A DNA stretch of 64,000 bases from Excoecaria cochinchinensis (GCA_947683425.1 CANTUQ010000119.1:2913001-2977000), one strand, 5' to 3'. Shown: positions 36,223 through 47,127, counted from the first letter of the stretch. Numbers and translations: made by a program. Notes: generated by a model not told the origin, from the letters alone.

Positions 36223-39200
36223 AAGGGAAAGAGAAGATAGCAGAATTAGAACTGGAGATAGGAGGTTTGAAGATTTCCTCAGACATGCCAGAAGGGCCTC
36301 TACTGAGTCAGGAAGCCAATGAACAAGCTGCAACAGCATCAACCTCTGGAGTGGCAGAAGAAGACTCTAGCTTAGACTGTCTTTTTATTCCAGAACTCTT
36401 TTATGATGTAAATGACAATTATAATATTATTAATAAGGCAAACAATTTCTCTTACTTGTGCGATGTTTCTAATGATTTCAACATGCATGAACATGATCAT
36501 ATTCCATCAATTTTTGACATCGATTCCACTGATACAACTCCTTTTAATCTTAGAACCTCGGAAAATCCAAGAGAAATTCTAATAGCATCAAATATAACTC
36601 CTGAGTAGAGAAAAAATTTTGAGAGAATAATAAGAAAACATGAAAAAGTCTTTGCCTGGACCTATGAGGACATGACAGGAATTGACCGAGACGTGGCAGA
36701 ACATGCTATCCCGACTTACCCAGATTACAAGCCTGTGAAACAGAAGTTGAGAAGGCTCAGGCTAGAATGGGCAGACAAGGTCAAGGAGGAAATTCGATAG
36801 CAGATTGAAGCCAAGTTCCTTGTTGAAGTGCAGTATCCTACATGGTTGGCAAATGTGGTTCCTATAGCAAAGAAGAACAGAAAGGTCAGGGTGTGTGTGG
36901 ATTATCGAGATCTGAACAAGGCCTGCCCTAAAGATGATTTTCCACTACCCCACATCGATGTGTTGATAGACAGTGCCGCCAATTGCGCGATGTATAGCTT
37001 TGGAGATGGTTATGTGGGCTACAACCAGATCCTGAAAAAAATAGCTGACCGGGTTAAGACCGCTTTCATCACGGAATGGGGGACCTACGCCTACCGAGTC
37101 ATGCCTTTTGGCCTAAAGAATGCAGGGGCCACATACCAGAGGATGGCGACCAAGATCTTAAGTGACCTGATCCACAAAGAGGTAGAAGTGTATGTCGATG
37201 ACATGATGGTCAAGTCAGCCACCCGGGAGGGGTACTTTGAAGCTCTAGAAAAGTTCTTCAGCAGGATTGACAAGTATAATCTGCGACTTAACCCCAAGAA
37301 GTGTATTTTCGGAGTGACTTCAGGAAAACTATTGGGACATGTCGTCAGCCAGAGGGGAATAGAAATTGACTCGGACAAGGTGAAGGCCATCAGAGAGATG
37401 CCTGTGCCGCAAAAAGAGAAGGATGTAAGGAGTTTCCTTGGTAAGCTGAAGTATGCCAGCCGATTTATCGCCAAGCTCACTTCAATATGCGAGCCTGTTT
37501 TTAACCTGCTTAGAAAGAATCAACCCGTGGTCTGGAACGAAGACTGCCAGAACGCTTTTGACAGCATCAGGGAATACTTGTTGAATCCGCCAGTGCTAAG
37601 GCTGCCGCAGCCTATCAAACCGCTTATCCTGTATCTGGCAGTAGAGGGCAGTTCCGTGGGTGCCATAATGGCTCAAGAGGACGAATTTGGGGTGGAATTT
37701 GCAATTTATTACCTCAGCAAGAAGTTCCTGGCTTATGAAATCAAATATGCTGAAGTAGAGAAGATCTGCCTTGCAGTGATTTGGGCATCAAAGAAATTGA
37801 GGCATTACTTTCACTCATACAAAGTTCAAGTAGTGGCCAAGTAGAATCCGTTAAGATATTTGCAGGAAGCACCATCTTTGCTCGGTAAGATGGGGAGGTA
37901 GCTGCTCTTGCTACAGGAGTTTGATGTGCAATACATCACTCGCAAAACTATTAAGGGGCGAGCCGTAGCCGAATTTCTTGCTGAGCATCCTATTCAAGGA
38001 GACACTCCCGAGTTTACCTTTCTTGATGAAAGCATAGTTTCGATTTCTATCCAGGGATGGCAGTTACACTTCGACGGGGCGGTGAATAACAGAGGCGCCG
38101 GAGTTGGAATCGTCTTGACAACCCCAGATAATGAGAAACTCCCCCTAGCCAAGAAGCTGAGGTACAGAGCGACCAATAATGAAGCCGAGTATGAAGCATG
38201 CACTTTCGGGTTGGAAGCCTTAGCTGCATTGGGAGCAAGGAATGTAGAAGTCTTTGGCGACTCATGTTTGGTGATTAACCAGATCCGAGGTGAGTGGGCT
38301 GTAAAAGAAGAGCGGCTGGTACCTTATGTTGAATATTTGAAAGAGGTATGTGGGCAGTTTGAGACTTGCACTTTCCACTTCGTGCCGAGAGATGAGAATC
38401 GTCTAGCTGATGCGTTGGCAACCTTAGTATCAATGTGGGATAACCCTGAGGGGGTAGCTATGAAGCCGGTACTGATTTCGAGTTCTGAGAAGCTCAGCTT
38501 CGAGATCAGGCCTGTGATGGAAGTAGAGGTGGCGGACGGGAAACCATGGTACTTCGACATCATGAATTAATTGGAAAACAGTAAATTTCCAGAAGAAGCT
38601 ACTGAGAAAGACCAGAGGATGATCCGAAAGCTATTTACTCAGTTCATATCCTTAGAAGGGGTGTTGTACAAAAGACAGTCTGACGGGATTCAGCTCAGTT
38701 GCTTGAATGAAAAAGAAGCCCGCAAAGTGATGGAGGAAACCCATGTAGGTGTCTGTGGGGCCGACATGAACGGTTTGACCTTGGCCAAGAAGATCATGAG
38801 ACAAGGCTTCTATTGGCTTACGATAGACAATGACTGCTCGAAATATGTTAAGCAATGCCAGTTGTGCCAACAATACGCAGACTTGAGACACCTGCCAGTA
38901 TCAGAGCTACATAACCTGGCATCACCTTGGCCTTTCGCTGCTTGGGGGATAGATATCATTGGAGAGATTCGCCCTACGGCATCCAATGAGCACAAATACA
39001 TCATAGTCGCAATTGACTATTTTACCAAATGGGTAGAGGCGGAATCCTTCAAAAAGATTGACGCAAGGGATATGGCCAAGTTCATAGAGAGGAATCTGAT
39101 ATGCAGATATGGCCTCCCTCATCACATAGTATCTGATAATGGGGTACAGTTCATGGGAGAAACCAGGAAGCTCCTTGAGAAGTATGGTGTCGAGCATCAT

Positions 39201-39791
39201 AAATCCTCTCCCTACCGACCACAAGCGAATGGAGTAGTGGAGGCCGCTAATAAAAATATGAAGAAGATCCTGTCTAAGATGGTCCAAACCTACAAAGACT
39301 GGGCTGAAAAGTTACCCTTCGCTCTTTGGGGATATAGGACAACAGTAAGAACGTCTACAGGCGCTACACCATTTTCCCTGGTATACGGAATGGAAGCAGT
39401 ATTGCCAGTGGAGATAGAGCTCAAATCACTGAGGGTGGTCATGGAAGCCCAAATTCCGGAGGCCGAATGGGCGCGGTAGAGGCTGCAGCACTTGAACTTA
39501 CTGGACGGGAGTAGGCTGAAAGCTTATTATCATAACCAGATTTATCAGAAGAGATTGCCAAGGACTTTCGGGAAAAAGGTGAGAAAGCATCCGCTGAAAG
39601 AAGGGGACTTGGTGTTCAAGCAGATGAGGCCAGGCATACCAGGTATTAGAGGGAAATTCAGACCCACCTGGGAGGGGCCGTATATCCTTAAAAAGCTGCT
39701 GTCCAAGAGAGCTGCAATTTTGTCGGATAGTGATGGGAACGAATTCAAAGAACCGATCAACGTCGACAGACTCAAAAGGTTCCATGGCTAA
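36174..39791 (+). pseudogene. pol: T1 pol: RT, two RNase H domains, integrase
   Basis: One frame with stops at 36606, 36798, 37842, 37899, 38568 and 39477, no frameshift. RT: VCVDYRDLNKACPKDDFPLPHID, FGLKNAGATYQRM, catalytic YVDD at 37191-37202. First RNase H (37500-37850) has LYLAVEGS where the catalytic Asp is expected, so it looks degenerate. Second RNase H (about 38040-38460) keeps FDGAVNN, NNEAEYEA, GDSCLV and ADALATL, all four acidic positions. Integrase (38640-39480): zinc site with CQLC, but the usual second His position reads GADMNG; the D-D-E residues are present (GIDIIG, VSDNGVQF, NGVVEAANK). A GPY-like C-terminus (GPYILKKL) ends at TAA 39789. Product inactive because of stops. Confidence 0.92.
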
Positions 39792-40180
39792 AGACCAAAA
39801 TAAAAAGAAGAGAATAAAATGCCCTGCGGGTCGAAAATCGAAAAAAGGCAGCTGTGCTAAAATTGGGCGCCTCGACAGGGTGAAAACCGAAAAAAGGCAT
39901 CCTGTGCAAAAATTAGAGGCATGAGAGAAAATGTACGATCGTGAAAACTCGAGAGGGCCGATTAGTAACAGGAGTTAATGCTGTTAAAATTTGGTTTCAT
40001 GTATTAACAGCGCGTAAGCAGCTGAGTAAATGCCAAAACTGATCATGTATGCTGAAATTATATGAAAATGTACACAAATTCATGAAATAGAATGAATATT
40101 ATTCTTTTCATTTTTTGTCATCTTCTAGTTCTGCATTAAAAAGAAATGTAGCACCAAAAGAGATACATATGTAAGCTAAG
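39792..40180 (+). repeat. T1 spacer after pol with two degenerate repeats
   Basis: Two similar segments of about 55 bp (39826-39870 and 39878-39925), each with a GAAAA-CGAAAAAAGGCA core and a following TGTGC-AAAATT. Related motifs occur behind pol in other Tat elements. The rest is unremarkable AT-rich sequence. Confidence 0.5.
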
Positions 40181-41561
40181 CTAAGTCCTGCTGCTGCTCT
40201 CGCCGACCAGATGCTTGAGCCCTCGAGTCCTGTTATTAGATGCTGGACTAAGGATCCACTTCTTGTACTCGTTAGTCGAAGACACAGAGTGATTGCCGAA
40301 CCTCGGAATAACAGTCTTTACTGGTAGTTTGCCCCACAGCTCATGGTACCGGGAAGCAAACGCGGCCGAGAGAGCTCCTCCCCGGAAAGATAAGGGAACC
40401 CTCACTACATCCTGGGTCATCCCGAGCTGACGCGTACATCGAGAGGTGATGCAGAAGGTGGCTCGACGGAGCCAACAGAGGGGAACACACCCCGATGGCC
40501 CATCAATGACCACATGAGACAGTGGGAGCCAGGCAGACATAAAGCTGATGTCATCATCTGATAGCTCGCCAAATCTGGTAATGCCTTCACCAGTAGTGGC
40601 ACACCCATGTAGTCGTCGGCGCGGAAGAAAGTGATTCGACGAGTACTGTGGGGTAACCCGAGGGGGTGGCTCAGACAGCATCCTCAGTTTCTCTTGCAGC
40701 CAAATCTAAAAAAAAAAAGAAGAAGAGAAAAAAAAAAGAAGAAAAAAATAAAAATAAAATAAATAAAGAAAGAAGAGAAGAAAAAAAGAGAAAGGAAAAG
40801 CCGCTGGAGTAAGTAGGGTTTACTTCAGGCAAAAATAAGGCATAGGGTTGTGTGAAAATCCGAAAGGACGCACCTCCCGCTAAGAGAAGCTAGTGTGACA
40901 ATCCATAAGGGACGCACTACCTTTAAAATAATGACATACTTGGAGCAATAAGGGGCTGCAGGTAAATGTTGTGGTGGATCCAGAGCTCACAGCGTCCAAG
41001 CCCAGAATGGTTTCAGCCAGAATGAGTGGTAAGGGTGATAATCCCAGATGAAAGTCGCTCAGAACTCCGAACAGGTGGGAGTCACTTGTCAACCCCCCTG
41101 GAACAATAGTGAGGAAGTTCGCCATGCAAAACAAGAATGTGACGCTTACCCGGTAGGTGGGAATGTCAGCGAATCGATCCAGAGCCTCGATCAGTGGCCC
41201 CAGAGCAAAGGAAGAGCCCGGAGGAATCAGACGGGCGGCCTCAGAAGAAGGTATGCCAAGAGCCATAGCTATGTCCCGGGGCTGGAATAGGCAACAACGG
41301 GGTGCAAGGCAGAGCGCTAGGAGGGAACCAGGCTCCAAGAATGGTAGCTAACTCTTCAGGCAAAGGGCACAGTTCCTGGTAGGTGAACCGAAAGACGTGG
41401 AACCGGGGGTTCCAGAAGTGGGTCGCCGCCAGAAGGAGGTTCTGATCGACTTTGACCCGGCACAGATATTTCAGCCCGGACAGAGAGGAAAGGGCGCCTT
41501 CTTCCCAGGTGTGTTTGTCATCTAAGATGCGGTGCATCCTTTGGGCTAGAGAAGAAGACAT
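40181..41561 (-). pseudogene. T1 antisense accessory gene (plant-mobile-domain/DUF7745-like), two exons
   Basis: Exon 1 runs 41561 to 40940, a 234-bp intron 40939 to 40706, exon 2 40705 to 40181; about 380 residues. The start MSSSLAQRMHRIL at 41561 follows a TATA box by 70 bp. The sequence has HFWNPRFHVFRFTYQELCPL, PEELATILGAW, RDIAMALGIPSSEA and, in exon 2, RCTRQLGMTQDVVRVP and SSTNEYKKWI. This pattern resembles plant proteins annotated as aminotransferase-like plant mobile domain or DUF7745, known as antisense extra ORFs in Tat elements; no enzymatic role is established. One break: a 1-nt indel in a C/G run near 41277-41283. Splicing restores the frame exactly (phase 0). Identity with the family is from memory and should be searched. 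Confidence 0.75.
40706..40939 (-). other. Predicted intron in the antisense accessory gene
   Basis: On the minus strand the donor is CAA/GTATGTC, and the acceptor follows a long pyrimidine tract ending TTTTTTTTTAG/ATT. The exons join in phase 0 (LLLQ then IWLQEKL). Unspliced, the frame stops at 40880. Confidence 0.75.
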
Positions 41562-41860
41562 GCTAAGAAATATGAGGGGCTCAAGATGTTGGAAAGTGAA
41601 GAGACACAAGAGGAGCAAAATTTTGTAAGAATTTATAGGGAAGTGTCACCGACGGCCTACCCGTCTCTCCTAAGAGACGGCCTGCTCGTCGGTAGAGGTC
41701 CACCTGGCAGACACATACGTCAGCATTGCATTCATCACGCGCATTAACTCGTATTTATTGTGTGATAGACGGCCAGCCCGTCGGTCGCTCCTACAGACGC
41801 CCAGCCCGTCAGTCACGAAATTCTATATAAGGGCGAGTGACAGACGGTGCAAACGCCTGC
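41562..41860. promoter_or_regulatory. Candidate bidirectional internal promoter of T1
   Basis: A minus-strand TATA box CTATAAAT (41631-41638) and a plus-strand TATA box CTATATAAG (41823-41831) lie about 190 bp apart and point away from each other. Between them are GACGG/CCGTC dyads and a GACGGCCAGCCCGTC stretch (around 41768) also found upstream of the TATA box in the T1 LTR (around 56030). Activity is an inference from layout. Confidence 0.6.
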
Positions 41861-41861
41861 T

Positions 41862-42732
41862 GTCCCTTTCAGTTCCTCTCCCAAGCGGTTTTTTAGCCTT
41901 TTTTAGCATTTTTTCAAGCATTTCTTCTTCTTTCTTCGCGATTTTTCCATATTTTCGCATTCTCTACTCACCGGGTGCTTGGATATTTATATTTCTTCAG
42001 TTTCTACACTTCTCGCGACTACAAGTAAGTAAATAACTACCTTTTTTTGAATTTTATTCAATTCTTCTTCCTCTAACTTTAGGAATGCTTAGAACGCTTT
42101 AGATACCTTAGAAATTTAGGGAGGATGCTGCCCATTTTTCTTTTTTTAATTAATGCAATTAAATCTGAACCTTTGCATGATCACATAGAAATAGAATTTT
42201 TCTATAACTCTCTTGCTTTAGAAATAGACTTCTTAAGCGCACTATTTTGTGTATATATTGCTTTTAAGGCCTGAGGCCATTGTTTTGTGTTGTTGGGGAC
42301 ACACTCTTGCCGGGGTGCGTCCCATTTACATGCGTATATTGTTGTTGAGGCCTGAGACCTATTTTGATGCCTTTTTATGCAGGAGGTTGGGCATACCCTT
42401 GCCGGGGTACTGCCCAAATTTTTATTATTTTATTCTGAAAATGAATATTTTTGTGTGTAATGCACGCCTTGGGGCCTAGAAAGCCCATTTTTATTCGCTT
42501 CAAATTATTTTCCATGCTAATTGCATGTTGTTTTTGCCTTGATATTTGCCGAGGCATGTTGGGCAACTTCCTTTGACAGGACGCCCGCCCTTTTTATTTA
42601 TTATCAGTTTTCTACCTAGTTTTCGGGCTGCCATTGCCCTGGTGAGGCCTAAATGGGCCTCCACCTTGAAAATAAGTCTAATAATACTTATTTTGTCAAA
42701 TTTTTGCTATCTAATTTTTTCTCCTTTGCAGG
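41862..42732 (+). other. 5' UTR and 707-bp intron of the sense accessory gene
   Basis: From about 30 bp after the TATA box to the start codon. Donor CAA/GTAAGTAA at 42025; acceptor TTTTCTCCTTTGCAG ending 42731; the ATG is at 42733, one base after the acceptor. The intron holds three degenerate hairpin repeats (42293-42590). Confidence 0.65.
42293..42590 (+). repeat. Three degenerate hairpin repeats in the intron
   Basis: Segments near 42293-42328, 42389-42415 and 42559-42590 each start GGG(G/C)A and end (T/C)(G/C)CCC, so each can fold; two share the core CTTGCCGGGGT. Spaced about 95 to 170 bp. Confidence 0.45.
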
Positions 42733-44604
42733 ATGCCTCCAAGACGTAGAGCACCGCAGGCCCAGCCCGAGATCGTAGTTTCGGGTTGGATGGATGCTGA
42801 GTCAGCTCAGAGGTATACAGCGTTGGCTCAAGTAGAGCTTCAGGCTAGCCGTTTTGTGTCTCGGCCGTTTCTAGAGGCCCTAGGGATGGCCCCAGAGTTT
42901 GATTTGCTCGTCGAGGGAGCTGGGTGGACAGAGTTCCTTGAGCCCTCCTTCCAAACTTTTCCAAAGGCTACCCGCCAGGTCCTAGCCACTCTCCGCTATG
43001 CCGGTTTCCAGAGTGCAGATACCGAGCTAGGGGTGGTCCAGTTTTGGTTCGACGGCGACCATTACAGTATTACCAGGCAGAGATTCGCACAGGCCATGGG
43101 GCTCCCTATAGAGGAGGGGGTCGAGATCCCGCGGTGAGCTGTGAGACGCGCCCATTGGGCGGCTATTGCCCTACCGGGAGTGCTGTATGATCATGATACA
43201 GTAAAGAGCATCGTACTGGTGTCTCAGGCACTCCGGTATTTGCACAGAGTGCTATCCAGTTCATACCTCGGTCGAGCTGGTAATCCAGGGTCGCTTAATG
43301 CGGCCGAGATCTGGAGCCTCTGGGCTATGGTGGCAGGCCAGCGTCTCAACATTAGCCATGAGATCTTGGCCAACTTGACCAGAGTCGGCAGAGGATTGAC
43401 ACCGGTGGTGATAGTGGGAGGAGTTATCACCCGGTTACTTTTGAGGTTAGGAGTTGCCCCTGACAGGTTGAGAGGACCCTTGGAGGAGGGTATCCATGTA
43501 AACGCCGCAGTGGCAGTACAGATGGGGATGATCTCCCAGATATCAGGCCAGGCAGAGGCTTACTGGGTGCTGACCATTCACGAGACCCGGCGGATGTTCT
43601 CACTTCCACCCTTGGGTCCAGATCCAGACCACCCGGAGCATCGAGAGGATCGGCCTCCATAGCCAGAGCCCCAGCCTCAGCCAGAGCACCAGCCTCCACA
43701 CTCAGAGCCAGAGCCCCGGCTTCCTCAGCCTCCTCAGCCTCAGATTGCGCCACCGCCACAACAGCAGGAGCAGCCCAGGACCCCTTCTGACTTCGACATA
43801 GAGTTCACGATGGATGATCTTTTTGCTGCCTCACCAGCATCCTGAGCACCGACTCCTGTCCCATCGCCGGGCGTCAGAGTGCAGAGGACTACCCACGGGC
43901 CCCCTAAGAGATATCATCCTTATTCTAGAGGCGACCCGGGGGCATCCACCTCTGCAGCATCGCCTCCAGAGCCACCACAGCAGCAGCCAGCATAGCCCGA
44001 CTTCTCTCAGCTCCTCACGTCCATGTTCACGGCCTTGGAGCGACGACAGGATGAGAGGGACAGAGCCATTCACGAGAGGTTGGACCGCCAGCAGGCTGCT
44101 ATTCAGGAGCAGTCCCGGTCAGTGGAGCGGTTAGCCCAGGAGCAGGTCAGCTACATCGAGCATACTACGCGGGAGCAGACTCGGATCATGGATGCTTTCA
44201 GGGATGAGCAGGCTCGGGTCATAGAGGCCTCCAGAGGTGAGCAGGCGAGGCTGATCGAGCAGATTGCCTAGGGTCAGAGGGAGCTTAGGCAGCAGCTCGC
44301 TCATGATTTGAGGACGTCACAGGACCAGGCGTCTCAGAGGGTTGACATGACCCTACAGATGATTGACGAGTCGCTCGACTTTCTGAGATCCCGCGTCCAG
44401 GCGATAGAGGGGATCCTCCCACCCTTGTCTCAGACCATGAGGGAGTTCAGGGAGCAGTCAGAGCAGCGCCTAGAGCATATGAAGAGGGTTGCCAGTGAGC
44501 AGACCACTCAGTTGAGCCAGGCATTCAAGAAGTTGTGAGGCACAGTATCAGAGACATTGGAGTTCGTGAGGACTTGCACACAGCCTTTCTTGGATGGCCA
44601 CACT
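42733..44604 (+). pseudogene. T1 sense accessory gene, first part (ATHILA ORF1/plant transposon protein-like)
   Basis: One frame throughout, starting MPPRRRAPQAQPEIVV. The N-terminal part (SRPFLEALGMAPEF, FYITRQ-like YSITRQRFAQAMGLP, then AEIWSLWAMVAGQRLNISHE) resembles the 'putative plant transposon protein' or ATHILA ORF1-type domain; that identification is moderate. A proline/glutamine-rich linker follows (43660-44000), then a long coiled coil of Q/E/R-rich repeats (44020-44535). Stops at 43135, 43660, 43843, 43993, 44269 and 44536 break it without frameshift; three are TAG at likely CAG codons. E inserted at 44605 and the gene resumes in frame at 54351. Role unknown. Confidence 0.7.
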
Positions 44605-45243
44605 TGTCACACCCCATTTGGCCCCTAGTAGAATGAGCCAGTCTGTCTGTCTGACTGTCTGTCTGTATGTGTAGGCATTCGCATGTGTTCAGCATTTCAT
44701 AAGGGTATTTCAGTAAAATATATGATTTTGGGGTTTTATTATTGTGTGGGTACATACATAGCATTAGTGTGTGAATTAATTAGGAATTACTTGTGTACAC
44801 TTGAGCATACCATATTAGGGTGTTTTTAGTTGGGAATCATTTGTGTGCACTTGCATATACCATTGTAGGGTACATTTAAATGAGATTACTTAGGGTGTGG
44901 GTAATGCATTTGAGAATGGTGTGAGTGATTAGTTTCACCAATAGGAAAAGGATACATATTTAGAATAAAGAAAAGAAAAAAAGAAAAGGGAAGGAGAGAA
45001 AAGGGACATTACAGATTTACGTTCTTGCTCACTCATTCTCTTCTTCTTCAATTTTCTTTATCCCAAATACTGTGTTGAAGGTTCAAGGTCTTGTTGGTGA
45101 AGATAATCTCTCCTTGCATTCCCTAGCTTGGTAAGAGCATGATCTTGTCTTTGTTTTACTGTAAATTGCATCTTCATCTTCTTCCTTGAGTTAGGTTTAA
45201 CTTAGGGTTGTTTTGTTGAATGTTCTTGTTGAATTTGTGATTA

Positions 45244-45303
45244 GCTGAAGCTCCACGTGATCCAAAGGGGAAGGAGGTTGCTGGACCTAGTGGAGCTAAG
45301 TGA
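45244..45303 (+). other. KGKE peptide frame, E 5' LTR
   Basis: AEAPRDPKGKEVAGPSGAK then TGA; no in-frame ATG but a GATTAG acceptor-like end just before it, and GGTAAG about 115 nt upstream. Identical in the 3' LTR (52471-52530). Confidence 0.4.
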
Positions 45304-45577
45304 AAGAGACTTAGATTTCAGGTTTGGGAACAATTGTTTGTGATCTGTATAATTTGGGTTTACTGGTATTTCTAGGGTTTATATGTTCTTGAAGAATTGA
45401 ATGCAAATACCTTTGATTAGTTTGACTGAATACTGGTTTGAGTTGTTTATATGTTGTTTGAGATGATTTCTGGAAGGAAAGGACAGGTTTGTATTGAGTT
45501 AAATCAAATTGGGATTGAAATCTGGAAAATCTGGAAATTCTGGGAAAAAAATCGTGTTACTGTTGAAACTCCCTCTG

Positions 45578-45950
45578 TCGCGCGATTCGCTACGCAGGAA
45601 GGCACGTCACGTCGCGTGACCCTCGGTCACGACGTGATCTGCCTGCTGAGAAGCCGGGCGCGTGACCAGCTGAAGAGGAAGCAAGTCACGCGACGTGATC
45701 TTCGGTCACGTCGTGCGACCTGCGAGGAAGAGGCAGATCACGCAGTGTGATCTGCGAGGGAGAAGCAGTGTCACGTCGCGTGACCCTCGGTCACGCCGTG
45801 ACCTGCATGAGGAAGGAGAAGTAGTGTCACGTCGCGTGACCCTCGGTCACGCCGTGACCTACATGAGCATTGCGTGATCCGCGAGGATCGTGTGGCGGGA
45901 AGCAAGCAGGTCACGAGACGTGACCCTCGGTCACGCCGTGACCTGCCTGT
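45578..45950. repeat. GTCACG/CGTGAC dyad array in the E 5' LTR
   Basis: Repeated GTCACG-TCG-CGTGAC (for example 45606-45620) alternating with GGTCACG-C-CGTGACC, in units of about 55 bp. The 3' LTR array (52805-53185) differs by point changes and a 9-bp unit (ACGCAACGC). Confidence 0.8.
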
Positions 45951-46680
45951 TGAGTCGCCAGTTTTCTCCGTTCAGCTTGTTTTTCCGAAATTTCCTAGTT
46001 TTTAACTCAGAAATGAATTGGGTACTTCTTCTGAATGGACTTTACTGTTGTATGATGCATGTCTTACTGATTAATGCTTTGATATGCGTGATAGCATGAC
46101 TTTCTGATGAATTATATTCTGTATCCTGAAATATGATCTGTTTGACGCATAACCTGCTAGAGTCGAGTATGTGGATAGTTAGGCATGCCTAATAGAGTCT
46201 GTTGCTGCAGCCCATAGTTCTGTTTGGACCCCGATGAGGTCCCCGTTTTGTTCCTCGCGAACCCTTTTCTGTATTGGATCTTGTTTAAGGTCCCTTTTGA
46301 AAATATCTGTGAAAGTAAAAGTAAAAATGGTTTAATCGGTTCGTACCCGTAACGTACTATCTGTAATCGGCTCGTACCCGGAAAGTACTGTCTGTACACT
46401 CGTTATCCACTGTCTAGAGTCAGCAGGTATTCTTTGAATGTTAATGGAAATGTTTTGATCTGATATGACTTTGAATGGAATATCTGAATGAGATTATTGA
46501 TGAAATACATACTGGTTTATTCTGTAATGCTTATGATGATGAAATTCTGAATGTATGACTTTTATATATGAGCATGCTTATATGAATTATGCAATAGACC
46601 TTGCATTCTGCCATTGTGAATGTGATATGCCTTGACGACCACTGTGAGTGGCCGTCCATAATTTATGTGTGTTTCCCCAC

Positions 46681-46698
46681 TAAGCGTTTTATCGCTTA
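46681..46698 (+). other. Conserved LTR hairpin, E 5' LTR
   Basis: TAAGCGTTTTATCGCTTA: the same 6-bp stem with a 6-nt loop; the flanks CCCCAC and GCACGG...CCGTGC are kept. Confidence 0.7.
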
Positions 46699-47115
46699 GC
46701 ACGGTGTGTTTACCCGTGCAGGTGCGGAGGGAGTTATGCTTTGAGGGAGTCACCGTCTTCAGGCCAACACAGAAGGGTTTTAGTCTAGGCTCAGTTTTGT
46801 ATCAGTTATTGATTCGTTTTTGTATAGAACTCTCTGTATCAGCTTCCGCTTTTGTAAATGTATTTTGTATATGTAATATTCTTTTGGTATCAGCTTGCTG
46901 ATCAGAACATTATTGTAATAGCTTAACTATAGTAATGCATGATCAGCTTTTGCTTTTTGCATGTAAAGTTTTGATTATTCTGTATTTTCTGAATGTATGT
47001 TATGAATGGATGTATATTTTGCTTTGCTTTTGTTTGGTGACACCTTGTCTCATACGGCATCTCACTCCTTAACGGATGGGATCGCCTATGTATGGGAAGG
47101 GGGTGTTACAGTTAG

Positions 47116-47127
47116 TGGTATCAGAGC
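47116..47127 (+). promoter_or_regulatory. E primer binding site
   Basis: TGGTATCAGAGC, 5 nt after the LTR, complementary to initiator tRNA-Met. Confidence 0.93.

Larger units (their letters stand above)
44605..47110 (+). repeat. E 5' LTR
   Basis: In order: TGTCACACCCC start, a CTGT-rich run near 44641, a GGTAAGAG site near 45131, a DPKGKEVAGPSGAK frame at 45244-45303, a block of GTCACG/CGTGAC dyads at 45578-45950, the palindrome TTAGGCATGCCTAA at 46189-46202, the hairpin at 46681-46698, and the end GGTGTTACA. Confidence 0.95.

Noticed and set aside
37091..37480. Antisense frame over T1 RT and similar frames antisense to integrase (38922-39287)
   Set aside because: Shadows of the pol coding frame, no features of their own.
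43427..43759. Minus-strand Ala/Glu-rich frame opposite the sense accessory gene
   Set aside because: Mirror of a proline/glutamine-rich coding stretch; composition artefact.
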